A stretch of 36,711 bases of DNA from Variovorax atrisoli 110B (GTDB lineage: Bacteria; Pseudomonadota; Gammaproteobacteria; Burkholderiales; Burkholderiaceae_C), in assembly GCF_000382045.1 (NCBI RefSeq), contig NZ_KB907476.1, forward strand, positions 1 through 36,711, given 5' to 3'. The notes under the pieces were generated by a model. That model was not told the origin of the DNA. It worked only from the letters and a program-made list of their open reading frames with translations, and made no database searches. Each line of letters begins with the position of its first letter. Within the stretch, counting starts at the first letter, position 1. A program made the translations under genes and the position numbers. Shown one piece after another: positions 7,741 through 15,427 of the stretch.

Positions 7741-8066
7741 GGGCTCCCCTTTGGGCGGGAGCCATCTTCCTAGAAATCAATGTCTCGGAGGAACCGGGCA
7801 GGTCAGCTAGTGTGGACGATGAGTGCGCGCAGCCTCTAGTGCATCTTATGAACGCAGCTCTCAATGCTTGCACTGCCGCACTGGAGCTAGCGATTTTGAT
7901 CTACGAAGGCCGGTCCTCGATGGAAGCCCGCTGGTTTGAGACTTGGCCAGGCGAACACTACCTACTCAACGGCTTTTCACTAATCAAAGATTTCCAAACG
8001 ATAACCATTAACTCGCGAAAAATTGCTAAAACGTGCTCATCACTTATTTTCCCAAAGACATGGTGA

Positions 8067-8666
8067 ATGCGCGAAACTGAGAAAAATGGAAGCGGATACC
8101 AGTACGGTGTTCTCTTGCTTGAGTTGCTAACCGCGGTGACGGTCATGGCGATGCTGTGGATATTCGTCGTACCCTGGTTCGAAAAGATCAACGAATTCAA
8201 TCGTGCAGCTGCCGAGATCAATGCGCTGGCGAATGACTTGCAGTTCGCACGTACCCAGGCGCTCAACGGAGGACTTTCTGTGACCGTATGCGTAGCCTCA
8301 ACGGATGGCAAACACTGCGCGATGGGCGATACGCCGTGGAACGCGAACGGATGGATCATCTTCTTGGACCCTACCAATCTAAACGAAACCTCCTCTCTTC
8401 AGGCGGTCAATATCGAACCACTACGACGACGAGTTTTTCAATCAAGCAGTGGAATCTTTCTAGCAAGCAATCGTAGAGGCAAGATCTCTGTCGTTACCTT
8501 TGCCTCAGATGGAACTGTTCTTGGCGCCATCGAGCCGGTCGCATGGACGCGGCGATTTAAGCCTCCGCTCGATGCTAGGTCCACTCGCTGTCTTTACCTG
8601 TACACAAATGGCTACCAACAGGTGTTTGCCCACGGACATGCCACAGAAACTGGCACCTGTTCATGA
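8067..8666 (+). CDS. Orphan FimT/GspH-type pseudopilin
   Basis: The 199-residue protein has a type IV prepilin-like N-terminus with a 14-residue leader ending in Gly14. The hydrophobic helix begins V-L-L-L-E-L-L-T-A-V, with Glu at mature position +5 as needed for assembly. The usual G-F-T-L sequence is changed to G-V-L-L. A GspH domain follows (about 45-190), with F-A-R-T-Q-A-L-N-G-G, the typical G-W-I-I-F motif after N-A-N, and a C-terminal Cys pair pattern. FimT/GspH proteins are minor pseudopilins that start pilus or type II secretion pseudopilus assembly, and FimT binds DNA in some species. No other pilus gene is nearby, so it would need machinery encoded elsewhere. A GGTGA ribosome-binding site sits just before the ATG. 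Confidence 0.85.
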   Translation: MRETEKNGSGYQYGVLLLELLTAVTVMAMLWIFVVPWFEKINEFNRAAAEINALANDLQFARTQALNGGLSVTVCVASTDGKHCAMGDTPWNANGWIIFLDPTNLNETSSLQAVNIEPLRRRVFQSSSGIFLASNRRGKISVVTFASDGTVLGAIEPVAWTRRFKPPLDARSTRCLYLYTNGYQQVFAHGHATETGTCS

Positions 8667-8684
8667 TTCAAACGTACCGCGCTT

Positions 8685-9239
8685 ATGTCTAACTACGGGT
8701 CAACAGGACGTTCTCCGATCGAGATCGGACACTCGGCCCATCGGATGACTGACCTTAGCAACGAAGTGTTTTCCTTCCAGCAACGCTTAAGATCTGATTC
8801 GCTGGATCTGGTGGAGGTTGAGTCCCATGAAGACCTGTTTTGCCGTTTTGATGTGCTGAGGCCCGGGGTAGGCCGCCTAACGTATGTACGGCTGGCGAAC
8901 GATGAGAAAACAGTAAGAGCGTTTCTTTCGTGCACCATGAATGGCGGGATCAACGGTATTCCGTGCATTGCCGTCGAATATGCAGTTCCTGAAAGGATCC
9001 GCAATCAGGGCCTCGCTATAGGAATCTTGCGAGATGCCATCAGCGATCAGATCGTTCGAGCAGGGAGAGCTGGAAGAGCAGCCCTATATATTGAGGCCAC
9101 AGTTGATTCGGCTAATGAGCCAGCTCAGCGAGTGGCACAGGCAGTACTCAATGTCGAACGCGAGAGCATGTTGGATGAAACGTCAGGTCGACTTTCATAC
9201 CGCTACACCGCATTTTTCGAGACTGGTTCGAGGCGATAG
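8685..9239 (+). CDS. GNAT-like acetyltransferase candidate
   Basis: The product is 184 residues from ATG 8685, or 164 from ATG 8745. No ribosome-binding site separates the two choices well. The segment I-A-V-E-Y-A-V-P-E-R-I-R-N-Q-G-L-A-I-G-I-L-R (about 95-116) resembles GNAT motif A, in which a beta strand is followed by the Q/R-x-x-G-x-G/A loop that binds the pyrophosphate of acetyl-CoA. A following strand, A-A-L-Y-I-E-A-T-V-D, and a helix with A-N-E-P-A-Q-R-V-A fit motif B. The substrate cannot be inferred. It lies 18 bases after the pseudopilin gene, so cotranscription is likely. Codon use is less GC-rich than the catabolic operon downstream, suggesting shared origin with the pseudopilin gene. 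Confidence 0.6.
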   Translation: MSNYGSTGRSPIEIGHSAHRMTDLSNEVFSFQQRLRSDSLDLVEVESHEDLFCRFDVLRPGVGRLTYVRLANDEKTVRAFLSCTMNGGINGIPCIAVEYAVPERIRNQGLAIGILRDAISDQIVRAGRAGRAALYIEATVDSANEPAQRVAQAVLNVERESMLDETSGRLSYRYTAFFETGSRR

Positions 9240-9797
9240 CCTCTAGACGCTAGATCGCTTAGAGGCCTTTCACACGACAACTGAACTTGCAGAACCTGTC
9301 ATTGGAGCACCGGGCTGATGCTGTTCTGATACTAACTGCCCGGGTCGCCAAGCGCCTTAACGCTGCCAGCGGCGTAAGCTCGAAGATTCGATCTCTCTCA
9401 GGTCTGTGGGTGAGAGCGAGGCCTGTTGGAGGGAGTGACATCACAGTTTGCTGAGGTCTGGGGCATTTCAGAAACATTGCGTTGAAGCCGACGCAAGCCG
9501 TCGAGCATCACGTTCGACCTGGATCTCCGGCCCGGGCATCATTACCTTGATCTCGCTCTTCTGTTCTGCAAACATGACGTTCTCAGCGACGAACGCAGCA
9601 ACTCCGCACGCAGAGGTAGGCCGCCGATGACACAGGACCAGTGTGATGCACAGGGGTTATGTCCGGCGCCGCCCGGTTCAGCAGGTCGCCGCTCCTGCCT
9701 AATTGATTCCTTGTAGTGTTGCGCCGATCGGAAACTGAGCCAGTTTTGTAGGTAGTTGGAGTGAACCCCTACGGCTGGACCACTGGTTTCGTCCGAA
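9240..9797. other. Gene-free stretch before an IS3 remnant
   Basis: No ORF here has a recognisable domain. Several short frames on both strands are open for 60-70 codons, but they overlap each other and lack start signals. The right end probably includes a broken junction with the truncated IS3 sequence that starts at 9798. I see no transposon end, tRNA or clear terminator. Confidence 0.35.
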
Positions 9798-10240
9798 CTA
9801 AGCCGCCTGCCGAGCGAGTTGGGATTCGAATTCGTTGGGTGGACGATAGCCATAGCAGCAGTGGTTGCGCTCGAAGATGTCGGTGAGGGTTCGTCGCACC
9901 TCGGCGTACTTGTCCGCAGCATCGAGCCGAGTTCGATGGTAGAAGTAGGAACTGCGGGCCAAGCCCACTTCGTTGAGCAGTTCCCCAAGGGAATACGTCT
10001 GCCGCAGGGCATCAACCAGCAGCGTCTTCTCCCGATTGGTCAGGAGCTGCCGGTTGATGCCCAGGTCTTTTTTAAGATTTCATTCGCCTTCTTCAAGAGG
10101 TCTTGCTCAAGCTTCAATCGTCGGATATCGCGTCGCAGGGCCTCGAGCTGGTGCTCCAGGTCCTCCCGTTCTGGGTCTGGCGGTAAATCGTTTTGACGCT
10201 TCATGGATGCAAGAGCCTCGCGACCGAGAAGCTGATTTAG
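9798..10240 (-). pseudogene. IS3-family orfA/orfB remnant truncated at both ends
   Basis: On the minus strand, from the junction at 10240, the OrfA part reads N-Q-L-L-G-R-E-A-L-A-S-M-K-R-Q-N-D-L and then L-E-Q-D-L-L-K-K-A-N-E-I-L-K-K. The N-terminal HTH is lost. At the end of that stretch (about 10071-10077) lies A AAA AAG in the correct phase, the classic -1 frameshift heptamer of IS3 elements. The -1 frame continues as D-L-G-I-N-R-Q-L-L-T-N-R-E-K-T-L-L-V. It passes through G-L-A-R-S-S-Y-F-Y-H-R and N-H-C-C-Y-G-Y-R, and is then cut off before the catalytic domain. It ends in unrelated residues at a stop at 9798. It joins directly to the broken Bug-receptor gene, so this insertion or a deletion at its edge removed the end of that gene. 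Confidence 0.8.
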
Positions 10241-10812
10241 TTGACGTGCAGCAGTTCGGCGCCCGTCTGCAGGCTCAGCATCTGCGCACCCAGGTAGGCC
10301 GCGGAGCCATATCCGGTGACGCCCATCGCGAGCTTGGAGGGATTCGCCTTGGCATGGCGCAGCAGCTCAGGAAAAGTCGTGACGGGGACCTGGGCATTGA
10401 TGAGCCAGACGAAGGTGGATTCGGCGAAGCGCGAAATAGGCACGAGGTCCTTCTCGGGATCGTAGGGAAGGTTGGCGACCACGTGCGGGTTCATCGTGAT
10501 CGTCTGGTTGAACGTGAACAGCAGCGTGTAGCCATCAGGCTTGGCGCGCACGACGCGCTGCACGCCGATGACCCCGCTGGCACCGACCACGTTCTCCACG
10601 ATCACCGGCTGCCCGAGCACGTCGCCCAGGTACTGGGCGGCGATGCGCCCGAGAATGTCCACGCCCGTGCCGGCCGCAGCCGGCAGGATCAGCCTGACAG
10701 GCGCCGAGGGGTAGCGCTCCGTCTGGCCGGCGGCCAGCCCGCTCAAGCCGAGCAGGGACGTCAGTACGAGAGCCCGCAGGCCCTTGCGGCGAGAGTTCAT
10801 GATGGCCTGCAT
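10237..10812 (-). pseudogene. Bug/TctC-family periplasmic binding protein, 3' end lost
   Basis: The N-terminal 190 or so residues of a Bug-type solute receptor remain. After a signal peptide with a hydrophobic core (A-L-V-L-T-S-L-L-G-L-S-G-L-A-A), the family-typical Y-P-S-A-P-V-R-L-I-L-P follows. Next come G-T-G-V-D-I-L-G-R, G-Q-P-V-I-V-E-N-V-V-G-A-S-G and P-D-G-Y-T-L-L. The frame stops right after L-L-H-V-N, where relatives continue with Y-K-G or P-Y-K-G; complete members have about 320-330 residues. The break coincides with the IS3 remnant. The start may be the ATG at 10812 or the one at 10800. Bug proteins bind carboxylates and aromatic acids. This one was the last gene of the catabolic operon and is presumably non-functional. 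Confidence 0.85.
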
Positions 10813-10825
10813 GTCGGTGGGGCGC

Positions 10826-11227
10826 TCAGCTCTCGACGATCTTGGTGGCCTGCCAGTGGAGCATCCGCCAGCGGTCACCGTCATTGCGCCAGGCCGTGAA
10901 GAACGCGTTGTGCAGCGTCTTGCGCGAGCCGGCGACGTCCACGGTCGTGTGCACGACGCCGTTCAGCAGTGCGACGTCACCGAAGCGACGCACACGCTGG
11001 TCCTTCCGCTGCGCATCGACGAAGCGGTACTTTTCGGCGGCGATCGATGCCAGGAAAGCGGTCTTGTCGTCGGTTCTTCCGTTCGCATGGGTATGCAGGT
11101 AGGTGTCGTCCAGCATCTGCGAGAGTGCCCCGGTGTCTCGCGCATACAGCGCCTGATAGCGTGCCTCGTCCGCCAGCAAGAGATCAGAGGTGGCAAAGGT
11201 GCCAGAAGTGGGTTCGGCTGTGTTCAT
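10826..11227 (-). CDS. NTF2-like (DUF4440-type) small enzyme or ligand-binding protein
   Basis: This 133-residue protein shows the SnoaL/DUF4440 cone-like fold. An N-terminal helix with D-L-L-L-A-D-E-A-R-Y-Q-A-L-Y is followed by a short M-L-D-D-T-Y-L-H-T-H-A-N-G segment that carries histidines facing the pocket in relatives. C-terminal strands contain T-A-W-R-N-D-G-D-R-W-R-M-L-H-W-Q-A-T. Such proteins act as small isomerases, dehydratases or decarboxylation aids in aromatic and polyketide pathways, and many have unknown roles. The start ATG overlaps the stop of the FAH-family gene by four bases (ATGA), so translation is coupled within the operon. It may process the ring-cleavage product, but this is inferred from position only. 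Confidence 0.8.
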   Translation of the reverse strand: MNTAEPTSGTFATSDLLLADEARYQALYARDTGALSQMLDDTYLHTHANGRTDDKTAFLASIAAEKYRFVDAQRKDQRVRRFGDVALLNGVVHTTVDVAGSRKTLHNAFFTAWRNDGDRWRMLHWQATKIVES

Positions 11228-12015
11228 GTGCGCTCAGGGGTGAAGGAGGCCACGGTGTTGGAAAGCCTTCCGACACCTTCGATCTCGATCTCGAACGTGT
11301 CTCCGGGCGAGAGCTGCCCGACCCCGCCCGGCGTGCCGGTCATGACGAGGTCGCCGGGCAGCAACGTGATGAACGAACTCAAGTAGGAGATCAGGTCGGC
11401 GACGTCGAACAGCAGGTCGGAGGTCTCGCAATCCTGAACGATCTGGCCATTGAGCCGGCCCGTCATGTGCAGCCGGGTGGGATCCGCCTCGGTGTCGATC
11501 CATGGGCCGATCGGCGCGAAGGTGTCGGCGGCCTTTCCCATCGTCATCAGGCCCATGGCCATTTCCTTGCGCTGATAGGTCCGCTCGCTGACATCGTTGC
11601 CGCAGGTATAGCCGACTACATGCGCCAGGGCATCCTCACGACGAACCTCCTTCGCCCTGCGTCCGATCACCGCGACCAACTCGGTCTCGTAGTGCACGAT
11701 CTGGGCGGCCCTTGGGAACATGATCTGTCCCCCATGCGGCAGGAGCGCGGTATCGGGCTTCATGAACACGGGTGGGATCTCGGGCGTGCTACGGCCGGTC
11801 TCGGCGATGTGGGAGCGATAGTTGAGGCCGATGCCGAAGACCCGGGGATGTGCGACCGTCGGAACCAGCAGGCTGACCTCGGACAGGGCAACGAAGGCGT
11901 CCGTCGGCGTGATGGGTCCTTCGAACGGCGATCCGCTCAGAATGCGAATCTGGTCCGTCCCTTGCAGGATGCCGAAGGCCTTTCGTCGGCCATCGCTGAA
12001 CTTGAGAATCTTCAT
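11224..12015 (-). CDS. Fumarylacetoacetate hydrolase-family protein
   Basis: The 263-residue protein has the single-domain FAH fold. The metal site is visible as H-Y-E-T-E-L (E110, E112) and G-N-D-V-S-E-R (D141). The G-L-N-Y-R-S-H segment at about 63-69 and the terminal L-L-P-G-D-L-V-M-T-G-T-P-G-G-V-G-Q motif are standard. FAH members hydrolyse C-C bonds of beta-diketo acids such as acylpyruvates, or hydrate or decarboxylate 2-oxo-alkenoates, in ring-cleavage pathways. It sits downstream of a hydroxylase and an extradiol dioxygenase, so it likely acts on the ring-opened product. The substrate is unknown. The gene begins three bases after the permease stop codon. Confidence 0.92.
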   Translation of the reverse strand: MKILKFSDGRRKAFGILQGTDQIRILSGSPFEGPITPTDAFVALSEVSLLVPTVAHPRVFGIGLNYRSHIAETGRSTPEIPPVFMKPDTALLPHGGQIMFPRAAQIVHYETELVAVIGRRAKEVRREDALAHVVGYTCGNDVSERTYQRKEMAMGLMTMGKAADTFAPIGPWIDTEADPTRLHMTGRLNGQIVQDCETSDLLFDVADLISYLSSFITLLPGDLVMTGTPGGVGQLSPGDTFEIEIEGVGRLSNTVASFTPERT

Positions 12016-12018
12016 GGG

Positions 12019-12774
12019 TCAATGCTCCGGTTGGATCTTCAGGGTGAGGCGCCGCGCGAGCGCGAGCGCGGCGTTGCAGACAAGGACGATAGCGGTCGCC
12101 GCGGCAATGCCATAGAAGACGCCGACGGAATCGCGCACCTGGCGGGCTTGGTCGATGGCATGGCCCACGCCCACCTTGGCCGAGAGAAATTCCGCCACCA
12201 GCGCGGCGCTGAGCGCCCACGGCAGTGCCACTTCCAAGCCGGTCAGCACGAAGGGCCACAAGGTCGGCAGGACGATGAACCGCGTCAGCTGCAGCGCGCT
12301 GGCGCCGAACACGCGCGCCGTCATGAGAAGTTGGCGATTCACGGTGATCAGGCCGGCGTAGGCGATGGCGAAGACGATGAAGAGCACCGTCAGGACCACC
12401 AGCAGAAGTTGAGGGGCCAGGCCCGTGCCGAACCACAGGACCAGCAGCGGCACGAGGCCGAGCTTGGGCAAGCTCATGAGGGCCGTGATGAACGGCTGGA
12501 GCATGCTGTCGAGGCGCGGCAGCAGCCGCAGCAGGCAGGCCAGGCCAATGCCCAGGACCGTGCCGCCCAGCGTCCCCACGAGTACCAGCCGGCCCGTGGC
12601 CCAGAGGTCGCGCAGCAGGCTGCCTGCTGTCAGTTCAGCCCAGAGCCGCTGTGCCACCTGCGCCGGCCCCGGCATCCAGTAGTCGCCCACGACCAGCCCG
12701 GCGACTTGCCAGCACGCGAGGAAGATGGCCAGGCCGGCCATCCTCGACGGCCACAGACGGCAGTCGGCGGTCAT
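12019..12774 (-). CDS. ABC transporter permease 2 (SsuC/TauC type)
   Basis: This 251-residue inner-membrane protein has about six hydrophobic segments and the BPD_transp_1 fold of NitT/TauT importers. The EAA-type coupling helix is seen around L-L-M-T-A-R-V-F-G-A-S-A-L-Q-L. The start is the ATG at 12774, which overlaps the ATPase stop codon as ATGA. Longer open frame upstream of it is only a shadow of the ATPase gene. A second, clearly different permease gene lies on the other side of the ATPase, so the membrane part may be a heterodimer. It would move the ligand delivered by the NMT1/THI5-type binding protein. Confidence 0.92.
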   Translation of the reverse strand: MTADCRLWPSRMAGLAIFLACWQVAGLVVGDYWMPGPAQVAQRLWAELTAGSLLRDLWATGRLVLVGTLGGTVLGIGLACLLRLLPRLDSMLQPFITALMSLPKLGLVPLLVLWFGTGLAPQLLLVVLTVLFIVFAIAYAGLITVNRQLLMTARVFGASALQLTRFIVLPTLWPFVLTGLEVALPWALSAALVAEFLSAKVGVGHAIDQARQVRDSVGVFYGIAAATAIVLVCNAALALARRLTLKIQPEH

Positions 12775-13640
12775 GGGTGCGGCACCTTGCGAAGGCAGTT
12801 GCGGATCGCGTCGTAGTGGGCCGCGAAATCGGGCGCCTTGAAGATCAGCTCGGGGTCGCGCGGACGTGGGATGCGGATGCGCCGCTGAAGCTCGACGCGG
12901 CCCGGGGAGCCGGCCAACACCACCACGCGGTCCGCGAGCGCGATCGCCTCGTTGATGTCGTGCGTGACGAACAGGATGGTCTTGCGCCGTATCTCCCACA
13001 GCCGCAGCAGGTCGGCCTGCAGCTGCGCACGCGTCTCCGCGTCCAGCGCGCCGAAGGGTTCGTCCATCAGAACCACCGGAGGGTCGTAGACCAGGGTGCG
13101 TGCCAACGCCGCGCGTTTGCGCATCCCGCCCGACAGCTGATGCGGGTAGTGGTCGGCCCAGCCTGCCAGGCCGACCTGCTCCAGTAGCTGGCGCGCGTGC
13201 TCCAGTTGCGCAGGTGACGGCTTGCCCGACAGCGTGAGCGGAAACAACAGGTTCTGCCATACGGTGCGCCAGGGCAGGAGGTTGTCGTCCTGCGTCACGA
13301 AGCCGATCTGCCGATGGCAGCCCGGTTGCGCCTCGTGCCCCGCGCCGGCGACGACCTGATCCTTGAAGACGACCTGTCCCGTACTCGGCGCGAGCGTTTG
13401 AGCGATCACGCTGAGCAGCGTGGACTTGCCAGCGCCCGACGCGCCCATGACCGTGACGAACTCGCCTTCCGCCACCGCCAGGTCGATGTCCTTCAGAATC
13501 CAGCGTCGTTCCGGCGCACCGGCGTCAGCGAAGGAGACGCCGAGGCTGCGCAATGCCAGCAGCGCCGGGGGATGCAGCGGCAGCGTACCGGCTAGCTGCC
13601 GATCGTCGTCGCGCTGTCTTGCGATGGTTCCGATTGCCAC
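12771..13640 (-). CDS. ABC transporter ATP-binding protein (NitT/TauT type)
   Basis: The 289-residue ATPase has all motifs: Walker A G-A-S-G-A-G-K-S-T (66-74), Q-loop Gln117 in F-V-T-Q-D-D-N, signature L-S-G-G-M (169-173), Walker B V-V-L-M-D-E-P (189-195) and H-loop V-T-H-D (His227). The G-A-L-D D-loop follows Walker B. It powers import of the substrate with two membrane proteins. With the ATG at 13640 it overlaps the preceding permease by 49 bases. That overlap is long but common in such operons, and the first 25 residues resemble no conserved region. A later non-ATG start is possible. Confidence 0.95.
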   Translation of the reverse strand: MAIGTIARQRDDDRQLAGTLPLHPPALLALRSLGVSFADAGAPERRWILKDIDLAVAEGEFVTVMGASGAGKSTLLSVIAQTLAPSTGQVVFKDQVVAGAGHEAQPGCHRQIGFVTQDDNLLPWRTVWQNLLFPLTLSGKPSPAQLEHARQLLEQVGLAGWADHYPHQLSGGMRKRAALARTLVYDPPVVLMDEPFGALDAETRAQLQADLLRLWEIRRKTILFVTHDINEAIALADRVVVLAGSPGRVELQRRIRIPRPRDPELIFKAPDFAAHYDAIRNCLRKVPHP

Positions 13641-14368
13641 TGCAGAAGCCTCTTCTGTGCGAACTCGACGCCCGCGTTGATAAGCAGCACCAGCGACATG
13701 ACCGTTGCCAGTGCAACGAAGATCAGCGTGGTGTCGAAGTCCATCGCACCGTACTGGGCCAGGTAGCCCAGGCCGCGGTTGGACGAGATGATTTCGCCGA
13801 CGATCGCACCTGCAACGGCGTACGGGAGGGCCACCCGCAGTCCCCCGAAGACATAGGGAACTACCGACGGCCAGACCACCTGGCGCAGCACTTGGCTCTC
13901 GGTGGCGCCGAGCACACGCGCTGTCATGAGCAGGTGTGGGCTGACGGCCTTGACACCCCGCAGCGTGCTGTAGAACACGATGAAGAAGACGGCCGAGGCC
14001 ACCAGTGCCACCTTGGCGCCGGGCCCGACGCCCAGCCAGAGGATGAACAGCGGGACCAGCGCGGTTTTCGGCAAGGCATAGCCGAGACCGCAGATCGCCA
14101 GCACGCCAGCTTCCGCCCTAGGGTGCCGACGCAGCAGCATCGCGAGCAGGCACGCCGGCACGGTACCCAGCGCGAAGCCGCCGAGCGCCTCGCCCACGGT
14201 GAAGCGGGCGTGAAACCACAGATCGCCCGTCGAGACCATGTCGTACCCGCGTTCGAGCACCAGCAGGGGCGAACTGATCCAGTAGGGATCCCAGGTCTGT
14301 GCGGCAAGCTGCCAGGCCGCCAGCAGTGCCGCACCCAGCAGCGTGCGATCGATCCAAGGATGGCGCAT
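13592..14368 (-). CDS. ABC transporter permease 1 (SsuC/TauC type)
   Basis: This 258-residue inner-membrane protein of the BPD_transp_1 family has about six transmembrane helices. It carries the conserved L-L-M-T-A-R-V-L-G-A-T-E-S-Q-V-L-R segment that contacts the ATPase, and G-E-I-I-S-S-N-R-G-L-G-Y typical of the taurine/nitrate/aliphatic-sulfonate importers. It differs substantially from permease 2 in the same operon. The ATG at 14368 lies 12 bases after the binding-protein stop codon. The presence of two permease genes rather than one, as in ssuC or tauC systems, suggests a heterodimeric pore. Confidence 0.93.
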   Translation of the reverse strand: MRHPWIDRTLLGAALLAAWQLAAQTWDPYWISSPLLVLERGYDMVSTGDLWFHARFTVGEALGGFALGTVPACLLAMLLRRHPRAEAGVLAICGLGYALPKTALVPLFILWLGVGPGAKVALVASAVFFIVFYSTLRGVKAVSPHLLMTARVLGATESQVLRQVVWPSVVPYVFGGLRVALPYAVAGAIVGEIISSNRGLGYLAQYGAMDFDTTLIFVALATVMSLVLLINAGVEFAQKRLLQWQSEPSQDSATTIGS

Positions 14369-14380
14369 GGTTCGGACCGA

Positions 14381-15397
14381 CTACTGCTTCTTGGCGGCCG
14401 CGACGTATTCATCGCTGTACAGGCCCTTGACCAGGGTCTTGAGCGCGCCCTTGTCGTCGGCCGGACCGAACATCGTGTCGACCGTGTGGCTGAACGACTG
14501 CGCCATCGGCATTGGGCGCGGCGGCGCGTTGCGGCGGAACGTCTCAAAGGCGTCTTGTAGCAACGCGGGGTCCATCTTGTCGAATCGCCTGGACAGCACC
14601 GCCAGTGCCTGCCCGGGCTCGTTCGCCAGCAGCGCCATCGCCCGCGCCAGTGCCGCGACGACGGCCTTGCAGGTGCCGGGCGCGGTGGTGCAGTAGCCGT
14701 CGCGTGCCACCAGCACGTTGTACGCCGTGGGGTCCAGGTCGGGGAGGTCGCCCCGCGGTCCACTGATCCACAGCTGAGCGCCGCGCCGGACCGACTCGAG
14801 CGTGAACGGGCTGGAGAAAACGAACCCGTCGATCTCCTTGCGCTGCAGGGCGGCATCCATCCCGGTGGGCGCCATGAAGACGAGCCGGACGTCCCGGTCG
14901 GCGTCCAAGCCTCCCTGACGGGCGGCATAGCGAAGGAAGGCGTGCGGCAGGCCGTTGGCTGCATCGACCGCCAGCGTCAGGCCCTTGAGCGCCTTGGCAC
15001 GCTCCGTGGGCGTGCGTGCGCCGGCCAGTTTCTCGGCCGTGCTCGCACCGAGCACGATCTCGGTGGTGGCTTTTTCCTGCAGGCCCGCGATCGCCAGGGT
15101 TTTCTGGCCGCGCTGTGCGGCGCGGACCTGGATCAGGCCAGCAAGGGTCGTGAAGTCGGCGCTGCCGCCTATGAGCGCGTTGAGGGCGGTCGGACCCGCC
15201 AGCAATCCGAGCTCGACGTCCACGCCTGCTTCCTTGAAGTACCCAGCGTCCTGGGCGATGTAGACCGGTGCGAACAGCACCGACACGGCCGGCAGGATCA
15301 TGGTCGTCCTGGCCTGTTGCGCGGTGGCGGGCGCCGCGCAACAGGCGAGGGCCAGCAGGCCACAACCTGCCATTCGCCTGATCACAGGTTTCAGCAT
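14381..15397 (-). CDS. NMT1/THI5-type periplasmic substrate-binding protein
   Basis: This 338-residue protein has a signal peptide ending near A-P-A-T-A-Q-Q (about residue 27). A SsuA/THI5-like core follows, with P-V-Y-I-A-Q-D-A-G-Y-F-K-E-A-G-V-D-V-E-L, the usual substrate-facing start of this fold. The segments G-G-S-A-D-F-T-T-L and L-A-V-D-A-A-N-G-L match the loops that form the ligand pocket. Relatives bind sulfonates, nitrate, thiamine precursors, aromatic acids or phthalate-like compounds. The neighbouring hydroxylase and ring-cleavage genes favour an aromatic ligand. It is the first transport gene of the operon, before the two permeases and ATPase. Confidence 0.92.
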   Translation of the reverse strand: MLKPVIRRMAGCGLLALACCAAPATAQQARTTMILPAVSVLFAPVYIAQDAGYFKEAGVDVELGLLAGPTALNALIGGSADFTTLAGLIQVRAAQRGQKTLAIAGLQEKATTEIVLGASTAEKLAGARTPTERAKALKGLTLAVDAANGLPHAFLRYAARQGGLDADRDVRLVFMAPTGMDAALQRKEIDGFVFSSPFTLESVRRGAQLWISGPRGDLPDLDPTAYNVLVARDGYCTTAPGTCKAVVAALARAMALLANEPGQALAVLSRRFDKMDPALLQDAFETFRRNAPPRPMPMAQSFSHTVDTMFGPADDKGALKTLVKGLYSDEYVAAAKKQ

Positions 15398-15427
15398 CTC
15401 TTTGTCTCCATGTTGGTCGGGACCTTC

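Larger units (their letters stand above)
5583..7787 (-). mobile_element. IS3-family element, interrupted by an IS5-family insertion
   Basis: The outer element carries orfA and orfB on the minus strand. Its ends share C-G-A-G-A-C-A (5583-5589) inverted as T-G-T-C-T-C-G (7781-7787), with further partial similarity inward (TTTTTCCTAGAAG against TTTCTAGGAAG). The exact tips and a target duplication could not be fixed. Removing the inner element at 5624-6666 plus one CTAG copy leaves about 1.16 kb, the expected size. It restores a continuous OrfB that ends E-L-R-L-E-L-Q-P-A-V-F and stops at 5597. Outside the right end, 7788-8066 contains no recognisable gene. Confidence 0.8.

Noticed and set aside
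7812..8066. 84-codon plus-strand ORF before the pseudopilin gene
   Set aside because: No family, no ribosome-binding site, and directly beside an IS end; more likely spacer.
10969..12816. Plus-strand ORF of 615 codons
   Set aside because: It lies antisense to the FAH, permease and NTF2-like genes, is rich in Arg/Gln/His as typical of high-GC shadow frames, and shows no domain.
12775..13260. N-terminal extension of permease 2
   Set aside because: The frame stays open inside the ATPase gene, but the residues are Arg/Pro/Ala rich and the ATG at 12774 overlapping the ATPase stop is the natural start.
13553..14560. Plus-strand ORF of 335 codons
   Set aside because: Shadow of the permease and binding-protein genes; low-complexity composition with many Arg, Gln and His.
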